Of a stretch of 64,000 nucleotides of DNA, positions 1 through 11,346 are shown in pieces. The notes under the pieces were generated by a model. That model had not been told where the DNA came from, did no database searches, and was given only the letters and a program-made list of their open reading frames with translations. Every line of letters begins with the position of its first letter. The stretch's first letter is position 1. The stretch comes from Branchiostoma floridae (Eukaryota; Chordata; Leptocardii; Amphioxiformes; Branchiostomatidae). Position numbers and translations under genes: made by a program. The DNA lies in the NCBI RefSeq assembly GCF_000003815.2, contig NC_049979.1:30071768-30135767 (forward strand), written 5' to 3'.

Positions 1-168
1 AAAGTTTGAGGTTTGGAAAAAATCCTATGTTGTTTATCCAAGTTTTCGTATTTTTCTTCTTGTAGCCGGTGTGTTTTTAATAGCCGTGTCTGTGAGATGC
101 AAGGTATACTGTGGGATAAATTCCTCTTCTTTTCTCTCGGAACCTGTGTATTTGAAAAAGCCGTGACT
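1..168. repeat. 78-bp satellite, block 1
   Basis: This is the first visible part of the window's main tandem repeat. A typical unit is about 78 bp and carries the anchors CCTGTGTGTTTGTAATAGCC, GTGTCTGTAAGATG and AAGGTTTGGAGAAAATCC, followed by a T-rich run ending in TTTCTC. Units are diverged, with many small indels. The block runs off the left edge of the window. It is repeated almost base for base from 14924 onward, as part of a larger duplication. Confidence 0.9.
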
Positions 169-2130
169 TTAACCCTATCCAGACAGGGCTTTTGGGGCAT
201 TCCCTGGACTGAGGGGGGGGGGGGGGCTCATCCCCTTCGTATTATTCAATACGGCTCATTGTAAGATCACCAAATCTGCAAGGAATGTTTTGCTAATCGA
301 GTTTGATAATTTCTAATTTTTTAAAATCTTTATAACGTAATATGACGTTATTATGACATCACTAATTGATTTTTTTGCTAAAACGGGGATTTCCCATAAT
401 ACTTAAATACCTCAATCAAAAAGTTACCAATAAAGGCTTCTTATCAATATTTAAGTGTTTTAAGACTTCTGTTGTCAGAAAATGACGTCAAATGACGTCT
501 AACAACGTCATACAATGACGTCATCTGTAGTTTAGCTATCCAGCATCTTGTATAATCAACCTTAAATGTCTTAACCCTCAAGCACCCGACCTTTTTTTGC
601 GACTAAAATGACCGAGTGGGGTTCAAACGAACCCCAAAATGTTTTGTTCATAGAATATCTGTTCAATTCCTGTCGGTGATCATTGTACATACATTGCTTC
701 GTCAATGTAAGACGAATATTTCGACATGTTAAGGTGTTGCTAATTCCACCTCATTATCATAATTTATGCAAAAGATCAGAAGGACCATCTTTTGCACTAA
801 ACCTATTCTCACCAGAGAGGGGAATTTTGATGCCCTCAGCAACTTTTATGTCGCATAATTCATGAACGGCTGGTGCTACAGCTACGAAACTTGGTTATAT
901 ATCACAAAATATTGTTCACAAAATGTTTTTGTCGCATTACTCATGAACGGCTACTACTAAAGCTACGAAATTTAGTATTATATCACTAAATATTGTTAGC
1001 AAAATGTTTTTGTCAATAAAGTAAATTTTCCATTATTTGGGATTGCCATGGCAACGGAATTATGACAGGCATATTTTTGCCAAAATTTGACAATTTCGAT
1101 TTTAACAAGGTTTTCTTGGTAAACAATGCTTGTTTTTTTTTTTTACAACAATAAAATTCTATGAAATTCAATGCTATTTTCATGACTTGAAATTTAAAAT
1201 TTATGCTAATTTAATGACGTCATTACTCAAAATCCAATATGGCCGGCCTTATTAGCTAAATGACGTCATAATGTCGTCATATTATATGGTGATGACACAG
1301 AACTTTTTATGAGGATTTACTTTTACATGTTTGTTATCTTCTGAAAGTTTGGTGGTGATACGATAAGTAGTTAGGGAGTGAGACTCAAAAGTTTGTTTTA
1401 AAAGCTGCACTTTTTTGCTGGGGTCCGTTTGGACCCCAGACGGACTGATCACGGACTTTCTTTATAGCTTCCACAGTATTTTACCAATCTATATAAAATT
1501 TTAGGAGAAGGTATAGAAGATATTGGCTGACAAAGTCACGGAATGAATTTTTCTTCGGATTAAAAATGGTCAAATGGTACTTGAAAATTTACTCCTGGGG
1601 TCCAAATGGACCCCACTTGGGTGTTTGAGGCTTAAGGTACATTTTTCAGCATATAACACTAAAACCACATGAAAATGGATTAAAACGTTCAGATGAATGT
1701 TTTCTGTAGGAAAATACCAAGTAGTGATGAAGTCCGAGTGAAAATAAGCTGGTTATACTTTTCATAAAGATATTGGTGGCCATCTTGGATTTTGAGCAAT
1801 TACGTCATCTCATTAGCACAATTTATGAATATCGAAATACAACTGTTCAACTAAGATGTGTTAGACATTAAAGATATATGAAAAGTAGTTAAGTTAAGCA
1901 AGAAAATCCCATTGTTTAAACCAAAATTAGCGATGTTTGTAAAATTTGACTTTCAGTAACCCGTTACCATGGCAACACGAAAAATTATAAACTTACTTAA
2001 TTTTTTTTAGATTGTTGCCAACAATATTCTAGGAAAATTCACCAAGTTTTGATGTTCTAGCTCAAGCCGTTCGGGAGTTATACGACGTCAAAGTTGGCGC
2101 AGGCACTTTAAGCAGCACCCCCCCTCCCCC
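169..2130. mobile_element. Family D TTAA element D1, carrying nested A1
   Basis: The element starts with TTAACCCTATCCAGAC at 169 inside a satellite unit, followed by a G run. Its right part (about 1636-2130) matches the right part of other D copies, including the block AAGCCGTTCGGGAGTTATAC and a C run. The terminal GTCTGGATAGGG-TTAA found in D2 and D3 is missing, so the right end is degraded. Family A element A1 sits inside it at 571-1635. No transposase is present, so it is non-autonomous. Confidence 0.8.
571..1635. mobile_element. Family A TTAA element A1 (nested in D1)
   Basis: The ends are TTAACCCTCAAGCACCCG at 571 and GGGTGTTTGAGGC-TTAA at 1635, which are imperfect inverted repeats bounded by TTAA. 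GGGGTC-type palindromes lie at 618-635, 1420-1437 and 1597-1614. Inside are ATTGCCATGGCAAC (about 1046) and the TTTATGCTAAT / TGACGTCAT / CCAATATGG block (about 1196-1245). The empty site is preserved in D5 at 35370-35373. No coding capacity is seen. Confidence 0.85.
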
Positions 2131-2660
2131 TATAATTGTAAATTGTAAGGTTTGAGGAAATCCTCTGTTTTTGTCTTGGAACATGTGTGTTTGTAAAAGC
2201 CATGAGTGTAAGATAGAAAATGTAAGCTTTTTTTGGAAAACTCTCTGGGTTGTTTTCCCGTAACATGTTTGTAAAAGCCGTGTCTGTAAAAGGAAAAGTG
2301 TAATAAAGTTTAGAGAAAATAATTTTTTTCTCTCAGAACCTGTGTGTTTGTAATAGCTATGTCTGTAAAATGTCAAGTGTAAGGTTTGGAGAAAACCCTC
2401 TGTTCTTTCTCAGATTCTGTATGTTTGTAATAGCCGTGTCTGTAAGATGAAAAGTGTAAGGTTTGGAGAAATTCTCCCTTTTTTTCTTTCGTAACCTGTG
2501 TATTTTTAAAAGCCGTTTCTGTAAGACGTAAAGTGTAAGGTTTGGAAAAACTTCTCTTTTTTTCACGGAATCTGTGTGTTTGTAAAAGCCCCGTCCGTGA
2601 GATTTAAAGTGCATGGTTCAGAGAAAATTATGTGTTTGTCTGTGTGTTTGTAAAAGGCTC
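2131..2660. repeat. 78-bp satellite, block 2
   Basis: About seven diverged units follow D1 directly. The last recognisable anchor, TGTGTGTTTGTAAAAGG, is near 2640, after which the satellite stops. Confidence 0.85.
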
Positions 2661-3470
2661 GTTTTCATTTAAATGTCGAATTACTGTCGCCTGACTTTAC
2701 GCCTTGATATGGAACAAATTATACACAGCATCACTGGTTCCTTCATTTTTCCACAACTCCTGTAATGTTTTACAAAAGATGAACCACAATATTCGTATTG
2801 GTTGATGACTTAGAAGATTATCATAGCCACGGCTGGGATGTCACACCCTTAAAAATGGCTGTCGCCTGAGAAAAAACGAAGAATTCAAGAAGTAGCCAAA
2901 AAATGTAAAAATTCAGTTTCCAGAATGATTGTTCGGCTGGTGAAACCAGCTACCCAGGCCCTCTGTCTGATCACGTCAGATCGCTCCTGTCACTCATCTT
3001 GGAGGCTGTGTGAGGTGGTTCATGCCTGTCGCCAGATTCGGTAGCAAACGTTACCACCACGAGTGCGATAGTTGCCACGGTTATATTTTCCACATATACG
3101 ACTAGAAATGACCGTTTTTGTGACGCTGTACTGTTTTTCTGGCTTTCTAAAGAAACAAGAAAAGGTTGTTGACTGTCATTCGTATCCCACCTTGCTTAAC
3201 AAATTGTTGTACAGAAATGACTGTAACAAACGTTACCATTGTTCGAAGCTTCCTATTTGACATGGTGTAAAAAAGCTGCCCACTCTTTAAAGACCCTAGG
3301 GACATCCACTTATACCTAGATGATGTAGTCAATAAGGTAAGTCCTTTCGAAAAAAACAGGGTAAATTCTACTGTTGTAACAAATGTAACCGGTAACGTTT
3401 GTTACATGCCCTGTAATGCATTACCAATGGGAGCGAAAATAATAAGTTGCAATTTTTTGCTTTCTTAGCC
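2661..3470. other. Non-satellite stretch with a dispersed repeat
   Basis: No gene is recognised. The only reading frames are short and antisense to one another. About 100 bp at 2996-3090 (anchors GGAGGCTGTGTGAGGTGG, CGCCAGATTCGG, AACGTTACCA) recur at 59207-59300 just after the NXPE stop codon, so this part is a dispersed repeat. The motif GTAACAAACGTTACCA recurs nearby. The rest is unassigned. Confidence 0.5.
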
Positions 3471-3572
3471 CCAGAACGGCTTGCGCTAGAAGAACCAAAA
3501 TCGGTGACCTTTCCTAGAATCTTGTTGCCAACAATAAAAAAAAAATATGGGAAGTTTATGATTTTTGGTGTT
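3471..3572. mobile_element. Family D fragment, inverted
   Basis: The sequence CAGAACGGCTTGCGCTAGAA followed by TTGTTGCCAACAATAAA matches the first 100 bases of inverted D copies such as the one starting at 55812. Neither end is preserved, and the satellite resumes directly after it. Confidence 0.6.
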
Positions 3573-4544
3573 AATAGCCGTGTCTGTGAAATGTAAAAGT
3601 TCAAGGTTTGTAGAAAATGCACCTATTATTTACACGGAACCTGTGTGCTTGTAATAGCTGTGTCTTTAATATGTAAATTGTCAGGTTTGAAGAAAGTCCT
3701 CCATTTTTATTTTGGAACCTGTGTGTAGGTAATAGCCGTGTCTATAAGAGGTGAAGTGTAAGGTGTGGAAAACAAATCCTGTTTTCTCTCAGAAGCTTTG
3801 TGTTTAAATTGGTCTTGTTTGTAAGTTTGAAAGTACTATATTTTAAAAAAAAATCTTGCGTTTTTCCCCGGAACATGTGTAATTTTTTAAAAGACATGTC
3901 TGTAAAAAAACAGTCTTATATTTGGATTTAATCCTCATTTTGGCGGAACCTGTGTGTTATTGCGGTGTCTGTAAGATGGAAGTGCAAGTTTTGGAAAAAA
4001 TCCACTTTTTTTTCTCTCAGAACATTTGTGTTTGTAAGAGCCGTGTCTGCAAGATAGAAATTGAAAAGGTTTGGAGAAAACCCCTCTTTTTTCCGAACTT
4101 TTGTTTAAAAGCCATGTATGTAAGAGGTAAAGTGTAAGGTTTGGAAAAAATCCTCTGTTTTCTCCTGTGATTTGTAATAGCCGTGTCTTTAAGATCCTAG
4201 AAGTGTAAGGTTTGGAGAAAATCCAGTTTTTTTTTTCTTTCGAAACCTATGTGTTTGTTAAAGCCGTGTCTGTAAGATGTAAATTGTAATGTTTGGAGAA
4301 AGTCTGACGTTTTATTTTCGGGACATTTGTTTTCTAATAGCCTTGACTATAAGATTAGAAGAGTAATGTTTGTCTGTATGATATAAGGATTTAAGAAAGC
4401 TTTTCTTTAGTGAAGTGAAAAGTTAATTCAAATTTTCCATTCTTTGGGGAATCTTTTTTTAAACGCCGTATCCGTATGATGTAATGATTTAAGAAAGCTT
4501 TTCTTTAGAAAGAAACCCGTAAAAAAATAATTTTTCTTTAAGTT
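3573..4544. repeat. 78-bp satellite, block 3
   Basis: About twelve units. The last part (4370-4515) is unusual: a variant containing GATTTAAGAAAGCTTTTCTT occurs twice, about 97 bp apart. The block ends at the TTAA of element F. Confidence 0.85.
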
Positions 4545-5908
4545 TTAAGAGGCTCTGTCTGTCAAAACCATGCATAGGGTGGCCAAACTAAAAAAATCGA
4601 TTTTCCTTAAATTTTGTGTGGTGGTAGGGCCTTGGTCCAAACCTACAAAAATGGCAAAGTTTAAGATCTGCGGTCACCGGTTGCCATGGCAACGGCCATT
4701 TTTAAAAATGGCGGATTTTCACCAAGGGAAGGCCTTGGTCGCGTCCAAAATAGGCCTCCTTTGGACTCCTGTAGCCCCCACAAATTTACAGATATTTCAT
4801 TGATTCTGATATATGTTATTACCCATATTCTAATAAAAAAATGACATATAGTGATGCTCAAAATATTTTTGTAGTGAGGTGCAGCAGATGTTTGAAAATG
4901 ATGTGTTTTCGTGAATTTCCAAAATTGACAAAAATCCATTTTTGACCATTTTTATTGACCATTAGCTCATTTACAGGCAAATCAATTTGCTTTATTTTTA
5001 GGAGCTATAGTTCTAACCTTTGTATACATCATATGTAAAAAAAAGTTTGGGACTCCCACGTATCGGACCGTGTCGGCCCCGAGAGTAAACCAATATTTCC
5101 ATTTCAAGAAAATCGTAACCATAGAATTATTCCTGGAAAAACAGTCATAGCTTACCAAAAATGAATCTCAGTTTCATTTTATGTAGCAGAGGAACTTACA
5201 TATCACTTATAAAAGCAGGGTTGTTCTAGATTCTTTTTATGATTGCCTTTTAGATGATTTTATTGAGTTTATTTGGTCATTTTTAGACCAAAAATGTATA
5301 TTTTGGCCCCAGCACCCTGGTATTGCAACCAAATGACCTGAAATTTGGTATAGGAATGTTCTGGACATGTACACACATGAATTGATAACTGGTCTGACAT
5401 ATAATAGAACAAAATGCTGAATTTTGTGACTTTTTTTGGCATTTTCGGCCCAAAAAGTACATTTTTGGCCTCTGTACCCTGCATTTTGTTGTTCTGTATG
5501 CAAAACATGTTATTGAATCCATGTGCACATACATGTATGTTCAGGGCATTGCTATACCGAATTCCAGGTCATTCAGTTGTAAAACCAGGGTTGGGGGAGC
5601 CAAAAATGTACTTTTTTTGGAAATAAATAAACCCAAAATCACAAAGTTTAGCATTTTGTTGAACAGTATGCCAAATGTGTTATTGAATCCATGTGTCAAG
5701 GGCATTCCTATACCAAATTTCAAATGTCAAATGGTTGTAAAACCAGGGTACAGGGGCCAAAAATGCCAAAAAAAGTCACCAAAGTCAGCATTTTGTTCTA
5801 TTATATGTCAGACCAGTTATCACCACACAAAATTTAAGGAAAATCGATTTTTTTAGTTTGGCTAACTTTTTCTGATTTTGCTTGGTTTTTACAGACATCA
5901 GCTCTTAA
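4545..5908. mobile_element. Family F TTAA element with long inverted repeats
   Basis: The outer ends are TTAAGAGGCTCTGTCTGTC (4545) and its imperfect inverted partner ending ACAGACATCAGCTCTTAA (5908). The best-conserved inverted arms are 4583-4625 and 5819-5863, sharing CCAAACTAAAAAAATCGATT and the adjoining TTTTGTGTGGTG. A second inverted pair lies inside (about 5379-5441 against 5763-5821). It contains a perfect GTTGCCATGGCAAC at 4680-4693 next to ATGGCGGATTTT. It is non-autonomous. Its right TTAA is also the left TTAA of element B1. Confidence 0.75.
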
Positions 5909-6835
5909 CCCTCAAACCACCGTAGCTTTTTTGTGACGTAGACTACCGTAAGGGGTCAAAACTGACCCCAAAACGTTTTGTACAAATAGAGTTTTTGTGT
6001 GACTCTTTTTGTGATTTGTATATATGTATAGTTTTACAATCTATGTCGGACAACTCTGACGTGATTAGGTGAGAATACTCCAAGCTCATTCTAATGATTT
6101 ATGCAGAAGATGATGAGGACCACATTTTGCACCAACTCTATTCAGACCGGGAAGGAGGTTTCTGATGCCTGTACCAACTTCAATTCCGTATAGCGCCTGA
6201 ATGGCTTACGCTAGGGCCACCAAACTTGGTAATTTTTCAGAAAAAGTAAATAGCAAACATTTTGAGTGAACAAAATATGTTCATCATTTTCATGTTGCCA
6301 TTGCAACGGAATTCTGACAGACATATTCATTACGAAATTTTCTAATTTTGTATTAAACTCTTAAGTTTTAAGTTTTTTTTTGGCAAATAAGAGTTGTTTA
6401 TCACATCTTATAAAGTTCAACGTAAATTTCATGACTCAATTTTCTTAATTTATGCTAATTTGATGACGTCATCGGTCAAAATCCAAGATGACGGCTGATA
6501 GATGACGTCTTAATGTCGTCATATAACACGATAATGGCACAAAAGTTGTTACAATGATTTTGGCTTACATATACATCATTCTCTGAAAATTTCGTGATCC
6601 TACAATAACTAATTTAGGTGTGAGTCGCAAAATGTGTTTAAAAAATGCTGGGGTCAGTTTTGACCCCACTGGACCATGCATAAACTTTCTAGGATAACTT
6701 AATCAACAATGAGCCGATCTCGGTAAAAACGTACAAGAAGTTATAAGACATATATACAAACAAACTCCTGGAAGGAAAATTGTTTTCGACCAGAAATGAC
6801 ATAATGGCACACATTGATAGTGGTTTGAGGGTTAA
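5905..6835. mobile_element. Family B TTAA element B1
   Basis: It starts TTAACCCTCAAACCACCGTA and ends TGGTTTGAGGG-TTAA. It is inverted relative to B5. GGGGTCAAAACTGACCCC lies at 5952-5969 and again at 6650-6667, but the third copy expected near the right end has been deleted. The internal cassette is GTTGCCATTGCAAC near 6294 and TTTATGCTAATTTGATGACG with CCAAGATGACGG at 6448-6495. Confidence 0.88.
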
Positions 6836-9211
6836 AGAATGTACTCGCTTTTTTCTCCCGGAACCTGTGTGTATGTAATTGCCGTGTCCGTAATATGTAA
6901 AGCATAATTATAAGGTTTGGAGAAAATCATCTGTTTTTTTTCTTACGGAACCTGTGTGTCAGCAATTGCCGTGACTGTAATATTAAAATATTAATGATTG
7001 AATAAAATCCTTCTATTTTAAGAACCCGTGTGTTTGTAATTACCGTGTCAGTAAAATGTAAAGGGTAAGGTTTGAAGAAAATCCTCTTTTTTTTCGGAAC
7101 CTGTGTGTCTGTAATTGCCGTGACTGTAAGATTAACCCTCAATGTAAGGTTTGGAGAAAACCCTCTTTTTTTTTCTCGTACCCTTTGTGTTGGTAGAAGT
7201 AGTGACTGTAAAATTTGAAATGTAAGGTTTGAAGAAGATCCCCTTTTCTCTCAATACCTGTGTATTTGTGATAGCCGTGTCAGTAAGATTTAAACTACAA
7301 GGTTTTGGGAAAATCTTTTTTTTTTACTCGGTGTGTTTGTAATATCCTTGTCTGTAAGATGCAATTGTAAGATTTGGAAAAAAAACCTCCTTTTCTTCTC
7401 TTAACTTAGGTCCTTATAATAGCCGTGCCCGTAAGATGTAAAATGCAGGGTTTGGAGAAAATCATTTTTTTTCAGAACCTGTGTGTTTGTTATTGCCGTG
7501 TCTGTAAGATAGAAAGTGTAGGGAGTGTAGAAAAGCTTCCATTTCTTTCTACTCCTAACCTGTGTGTTGGTAAGATATTAGTCTGTAAGATGTGAAATGA
7601 AGAGTTGGAGAAAGTCCTCTTATTCTCGAAAAGTGTGTTTTTGTGATAGTCTTGTCTGTAAGATTAAAAATGTAAGGTACAGATCATCTTTTTTCTCGGT
7701 TTTCTTTTGTGTTTGCAATAGCCGTGTCTGTAAGATGCAATTGTAAGATTTGGAAAATATCCTCCTTTTTTTCAGAAGGTGGGTCTTTGTAATAGCCGTG
7801 TCTGTGTAATATGTAAAATGTAGGGTTTGGAGAAGATGTATTTTTTCTCTGAACATGTGTGTTTCTAATAGATGTGTCTGTAACATGTAAAGTGTAAGGT
7901 TTGGAGAAAATTCCCCTCTTATTTACTCAGAACCTGTGTGGTTGTAATATCCGTGTATGTAAGATGTAAAATGTAAGATTTGGAGAAAATTTTACTTTTT
8001 TTCTCGAAACCTGACCTAGCCGTGTCAGTAAGATGTAAAGCGTAAGGTTAGAAAAAATCATATTTTTTTTCTCTTGGAACCTATGTGTTTGTAACAGCCG
8101 TGTCTGTAAGATGTAAGTTTAAGGTTTGAAAAAACAAACATTTTTTTTTGTATCTCGGGACCTATGTGTTTGTAATAGCCGTGTCTTTAATTTGCTAAGT
8201 GCAACATTTGGAAAAAAAATTCGCCGTTTATTTTTTTCTCTCTCGATACTTGTGTGTTTGTTAAAGCAGTGTCTGAAGGATTTAAATTGCAAGGTTTTGA
8301 GAAAATCTGAACCTGTGTGTTTGTAATAGCCGTGTCTGTACAATGTTAAGAGCAATGTTTTTTAAAAATTCTCCTTTTTTTCCCGGAACCTGTATGATTG
8401 TTTTTTGAAAATATGTTTCTAAAATTAAAGCAGTGTCTGCTGAATATGAAATGTAAGGATTACAGAACATCCTTTTTTTTCTCAGAACCTCTGTGTTTGT
8501 AATAGTCGTGTTTGTAAGATGGAGAGTGAAAGGTTTGGAAAATTTTTTTTTTCTTTTACTCTGAACCAGTGTTTTTGTATTATCCGTGTCTGTAAGATGT
8601 AAGTTGTTAGATTTGGAAAAATCCTCCCTTTTTTTTCGGAACTTGGGTCTTGGGAATAGTCGTGTCTGTAAGATGTAAAATGCAGGGTAAGGTTTGGAGA
8701 AAATCTTTATTTTTTTTCTCAGAACCTGTGTGTTTTCAATATCCGTGTCTGTAAGAAGTAAGTTGTTAGATTTGGAAAAATCCTTCCTTTTTCTCGGAAC
8801 TTGTGTCTTTGGAATAGCCGTGTCTGTAAGATGTTAAGTGCAAGGTTTAAGGAAAATCGTCTTTTTTTCGTAACCTGTGTGTTTGTAATAGCTCTGTGTG
8901 TAACAAGTTTAGTGCAAAATCCAAAAAAAAAATTCTCCTTTTTTTTGTGGAAATTGTTTGTTTGAAAAACCCGTGTTTGTAAGATGTTTTTTCTCAGAAC
9001 CTGTGTGTTTGTAGTAACGGTGTCTGTTAGATGTAAATTGCAAGGTTTAAAAATAAATATTCCTTTGTTTCTCTCTGAATCTGTATAATTTTAAAAGCAG
9101 TGTCTGTAAAATACGTAACGTAAGGTTTGGAGAAAAATTTTTTTTCGAGGAACCTGGATCTTTGTAATAGTCGTGTCTGTAAGATGGAAAATGTATTCTT
9201 ACTCGGGCACT
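6836..9211. repeat. 78-bp satellite, block 4 (second longest uninterrupted run)
   Basis: About 30 units without any inserted element. Between about 8580 and 8830 there is a local subfamily in which TGTAAGTTGTTAGATTTGG replaces the usual sequence and recurs about 185 bp apart, suggesting small multi-unit duplications. Confidence 0.9.
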
Positions 9212-10290
9212 TTAAGGCCTGTGACAATTTTGGTCGAACATGAAATTCGGACCACTGCGTGACCTCAGGTAACCCCGCCGGGCCGGAGCGTTTTTAGAAC
9301 GGTCCAATGTCAGTACCTAATGTTACATTGCGAAAACAGGAACTTACGATGCACGGGCCACACTAACTACTTTTCTTGAGACTTATTAATGTTGAATGTT
9401 AAAGATATTGATCTAGTATTTATCAAGTATCGGCATAACTAGAAGCGGTTAACAAAAGGGCACCCCCGCGAGAGCTGCAAGTGGTACAGTCCGAACATGC
9501 GTTCCGACCTCCCGGGGTGTGGAGTGGCGGGAAAAAAAGCGAGGCGCTCATACTTCAATGAAACAGCAAAACAATGCTATAAATCGGTATTTCTAGCCCA
9601 AAATGATGGATGGCAGTTGACTGATGCCTTATAAGGCTAACTGCTTGCGAAATTTCGCATTGATACAACAGCGATTTAACAAATATAGACATAAAACATT
9701 CATATTTTACCATCGGTTAATGTTACGTACAGTCAAACATATCTTACTTGGGCGCAGTTCTTGTAGGGTAAGTAGTGTTTCGTCGGCCCCTGCCCACATC
9801 AGGGCACCAGTTTTATTACGAGTTTTGTGCAGATTTAGGTTCATTAAGCCTTAGACCTTCAGAAATCAAGCGGGCCTTCTTGCAATATCTTTGATTTCCG
9901 TGGCTGTATTGATATTTGTACGAAAAATACATGAAAATTGTCAAAAAATACTGTTTTTGCCCCAAAATGAAGCCTTACCTAGGTATAGCGGCAAGATCCC
10001 CAGGCATATTAGATATCACAGAGATATAATCTATTACTCCAGAAAATATGACTCAGTTAGACAATCATTTCATAGTGGGCACAGACCCATTTTAATAGCA
10101 TCCCTATTTTTTACCAAAAAATGGTTTTTTAAACCCAAAATATTGAGGATCCACAATTTTCTTGTCATCATATTTTGAATATGGGTGAATTACGTTAACT
10201 GGCCAAAAATTGTTGAAAACAGATGGTTACATCAAAAGTTATGGCCATATAACTGCTCGACTGAGAATCTACAGGTGTCACAGGCCTTAA
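9212..10290. mobile_element. Family L TTAA element
   Basis: The ends are TTAAGGCCTGTGACA (9212) and TGTCACAGGCCTTAA (10290): a TTAA pair around perfect 11-bp inverted repeats. Similarity continues outward to GGCA(C/G)T on both sides. The interior is more GC-rich than the satellite near 9240-9540 and has only short reading frames (9624-9854 and 9891-10178) without recognisable protein features. It is one copy only here, so boundaries rest on the inverted repeats. Confidence 0.7.
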
Positions 10291-11137
10291 ACTGCCTGTG
10301 TAGGAGAAAATTATTTTTTTCTCGGTACCTGTGTTTTTGTAATAGCCGTGTCTGTAAGATGTACTAAAGTAAAAGGTTTGAAAAAAATGCTTATTTTTTT
10401 TTTCTTTCTCGATACCTGTGTGTTTGTGATATCCGTGTCTGTAAGATGTAAAGTGCAAGGTTTGAAGAAAATCCCCTTTTTTTCTCGTAATCTGTGTGTT
10501 TGTAATAGCCGTGAATGTAATTTGTAAAGTGCAAGATTTGAAAAAAAAATCATCTGTTTTTTTCTCTCCTAATACCTGTGTGTTTCTATTAGCCGTGTGT
10601 GAAAGATTTAAACTGCAAGGTTTTGACAAAATCCTTTTTTTATTTCTTTCTCAGAATCTGTGTGTTTGTTATAGCAGTGTCTGTAAGATGTAAAGTGCAA
10701 GATTAAAAAAAAAATCCTCCTTTGTTTCTCTCGGAACCTGTATAATTGTTAAAGCAGTGTCTTTAAAATATGAAATGTAAGGTTTTACTCTGAACCTGTG
10801 TGTTTGCAATATCCGTGTTGTAAGATGTAAGTTGTTAGATTTGGAAAAATCCTACCTTTTTTCTCGGATCTTGGGTATTTGGAATAGCCGTGTCTCCAAG
10901 ATGTAAAATGCAGGTTTTGGCGAAAATCTCATTGTTTTTTATCTCAAAACCTGTGTATTTGTAACAGCCTAGTCTGTTAGATTTTAAGTACAAGGTTTAG
11001 AGAAAATCGTTTGTTCTCTCTCAGATCCTGTGTGTCAATAAGAATCGTGTCCGTAAGATGTTAAGTGTAAGGCTTGGAGAAAAAAAGATTGTTTTCCTTT
11101 TTAGAACTTGTTGGTTTGTAGAAGCCGTGTCTCTAAG
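10291..11137. repeat. 78-bp satellite, block 5
   Basis: About eleven units between element L and element D6. It carries the same TGTAAGTTGTTAGATTTGG variant (about 10825) as block 4, so the two blocks were probably continuous before L inserted. Confidence 0.88.
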
Positions 11138-11346
11138 TGGGAGGGGGGGTAAAAGTGCCCGCGACAACATTGACCTCCTATAGCTCCCAAAAGACTTATG
11201 CTAGAACAATAAAACTTGGTGAGATTTCCTAAAATATTGTTGACAACAATTAAAAAAAAAAGATTGCGTTTATGATTATGATTTTTCGTGTTGCCATCGC
11301 AGCGGGCTTCTGAAAGGTAAAATTTACAAAAATCACTAATTTTGGT

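Noticed and set aside
2062-2614. Overlapping minus-strand reading frames (60-210 codons) across all satellite blocks
   Set aside because: They begin and end at random points of the 78-bp unit, switch frame at indels and encode the same peptide run in several frames. They follow from repeat length and composition, not from genes.
5237-5856. Cluster of mutually overlapping frames at 5.2-5.9 kb
   Set aside because: They lie in the internal inverted repeats of element F, which produce matching frames on both strands.
6836-9211. CRISPR-like array
   Set aside because: Units repeat over their whole length without unique spacers, diverge gradually and lie in animal DNA. It is a satellite.
9624-10178. 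Two frames inside element L as a transposase
   Set aside because: Too short, with no DDE-type or zinc-finger pattern, and made of AT-rich sequence.
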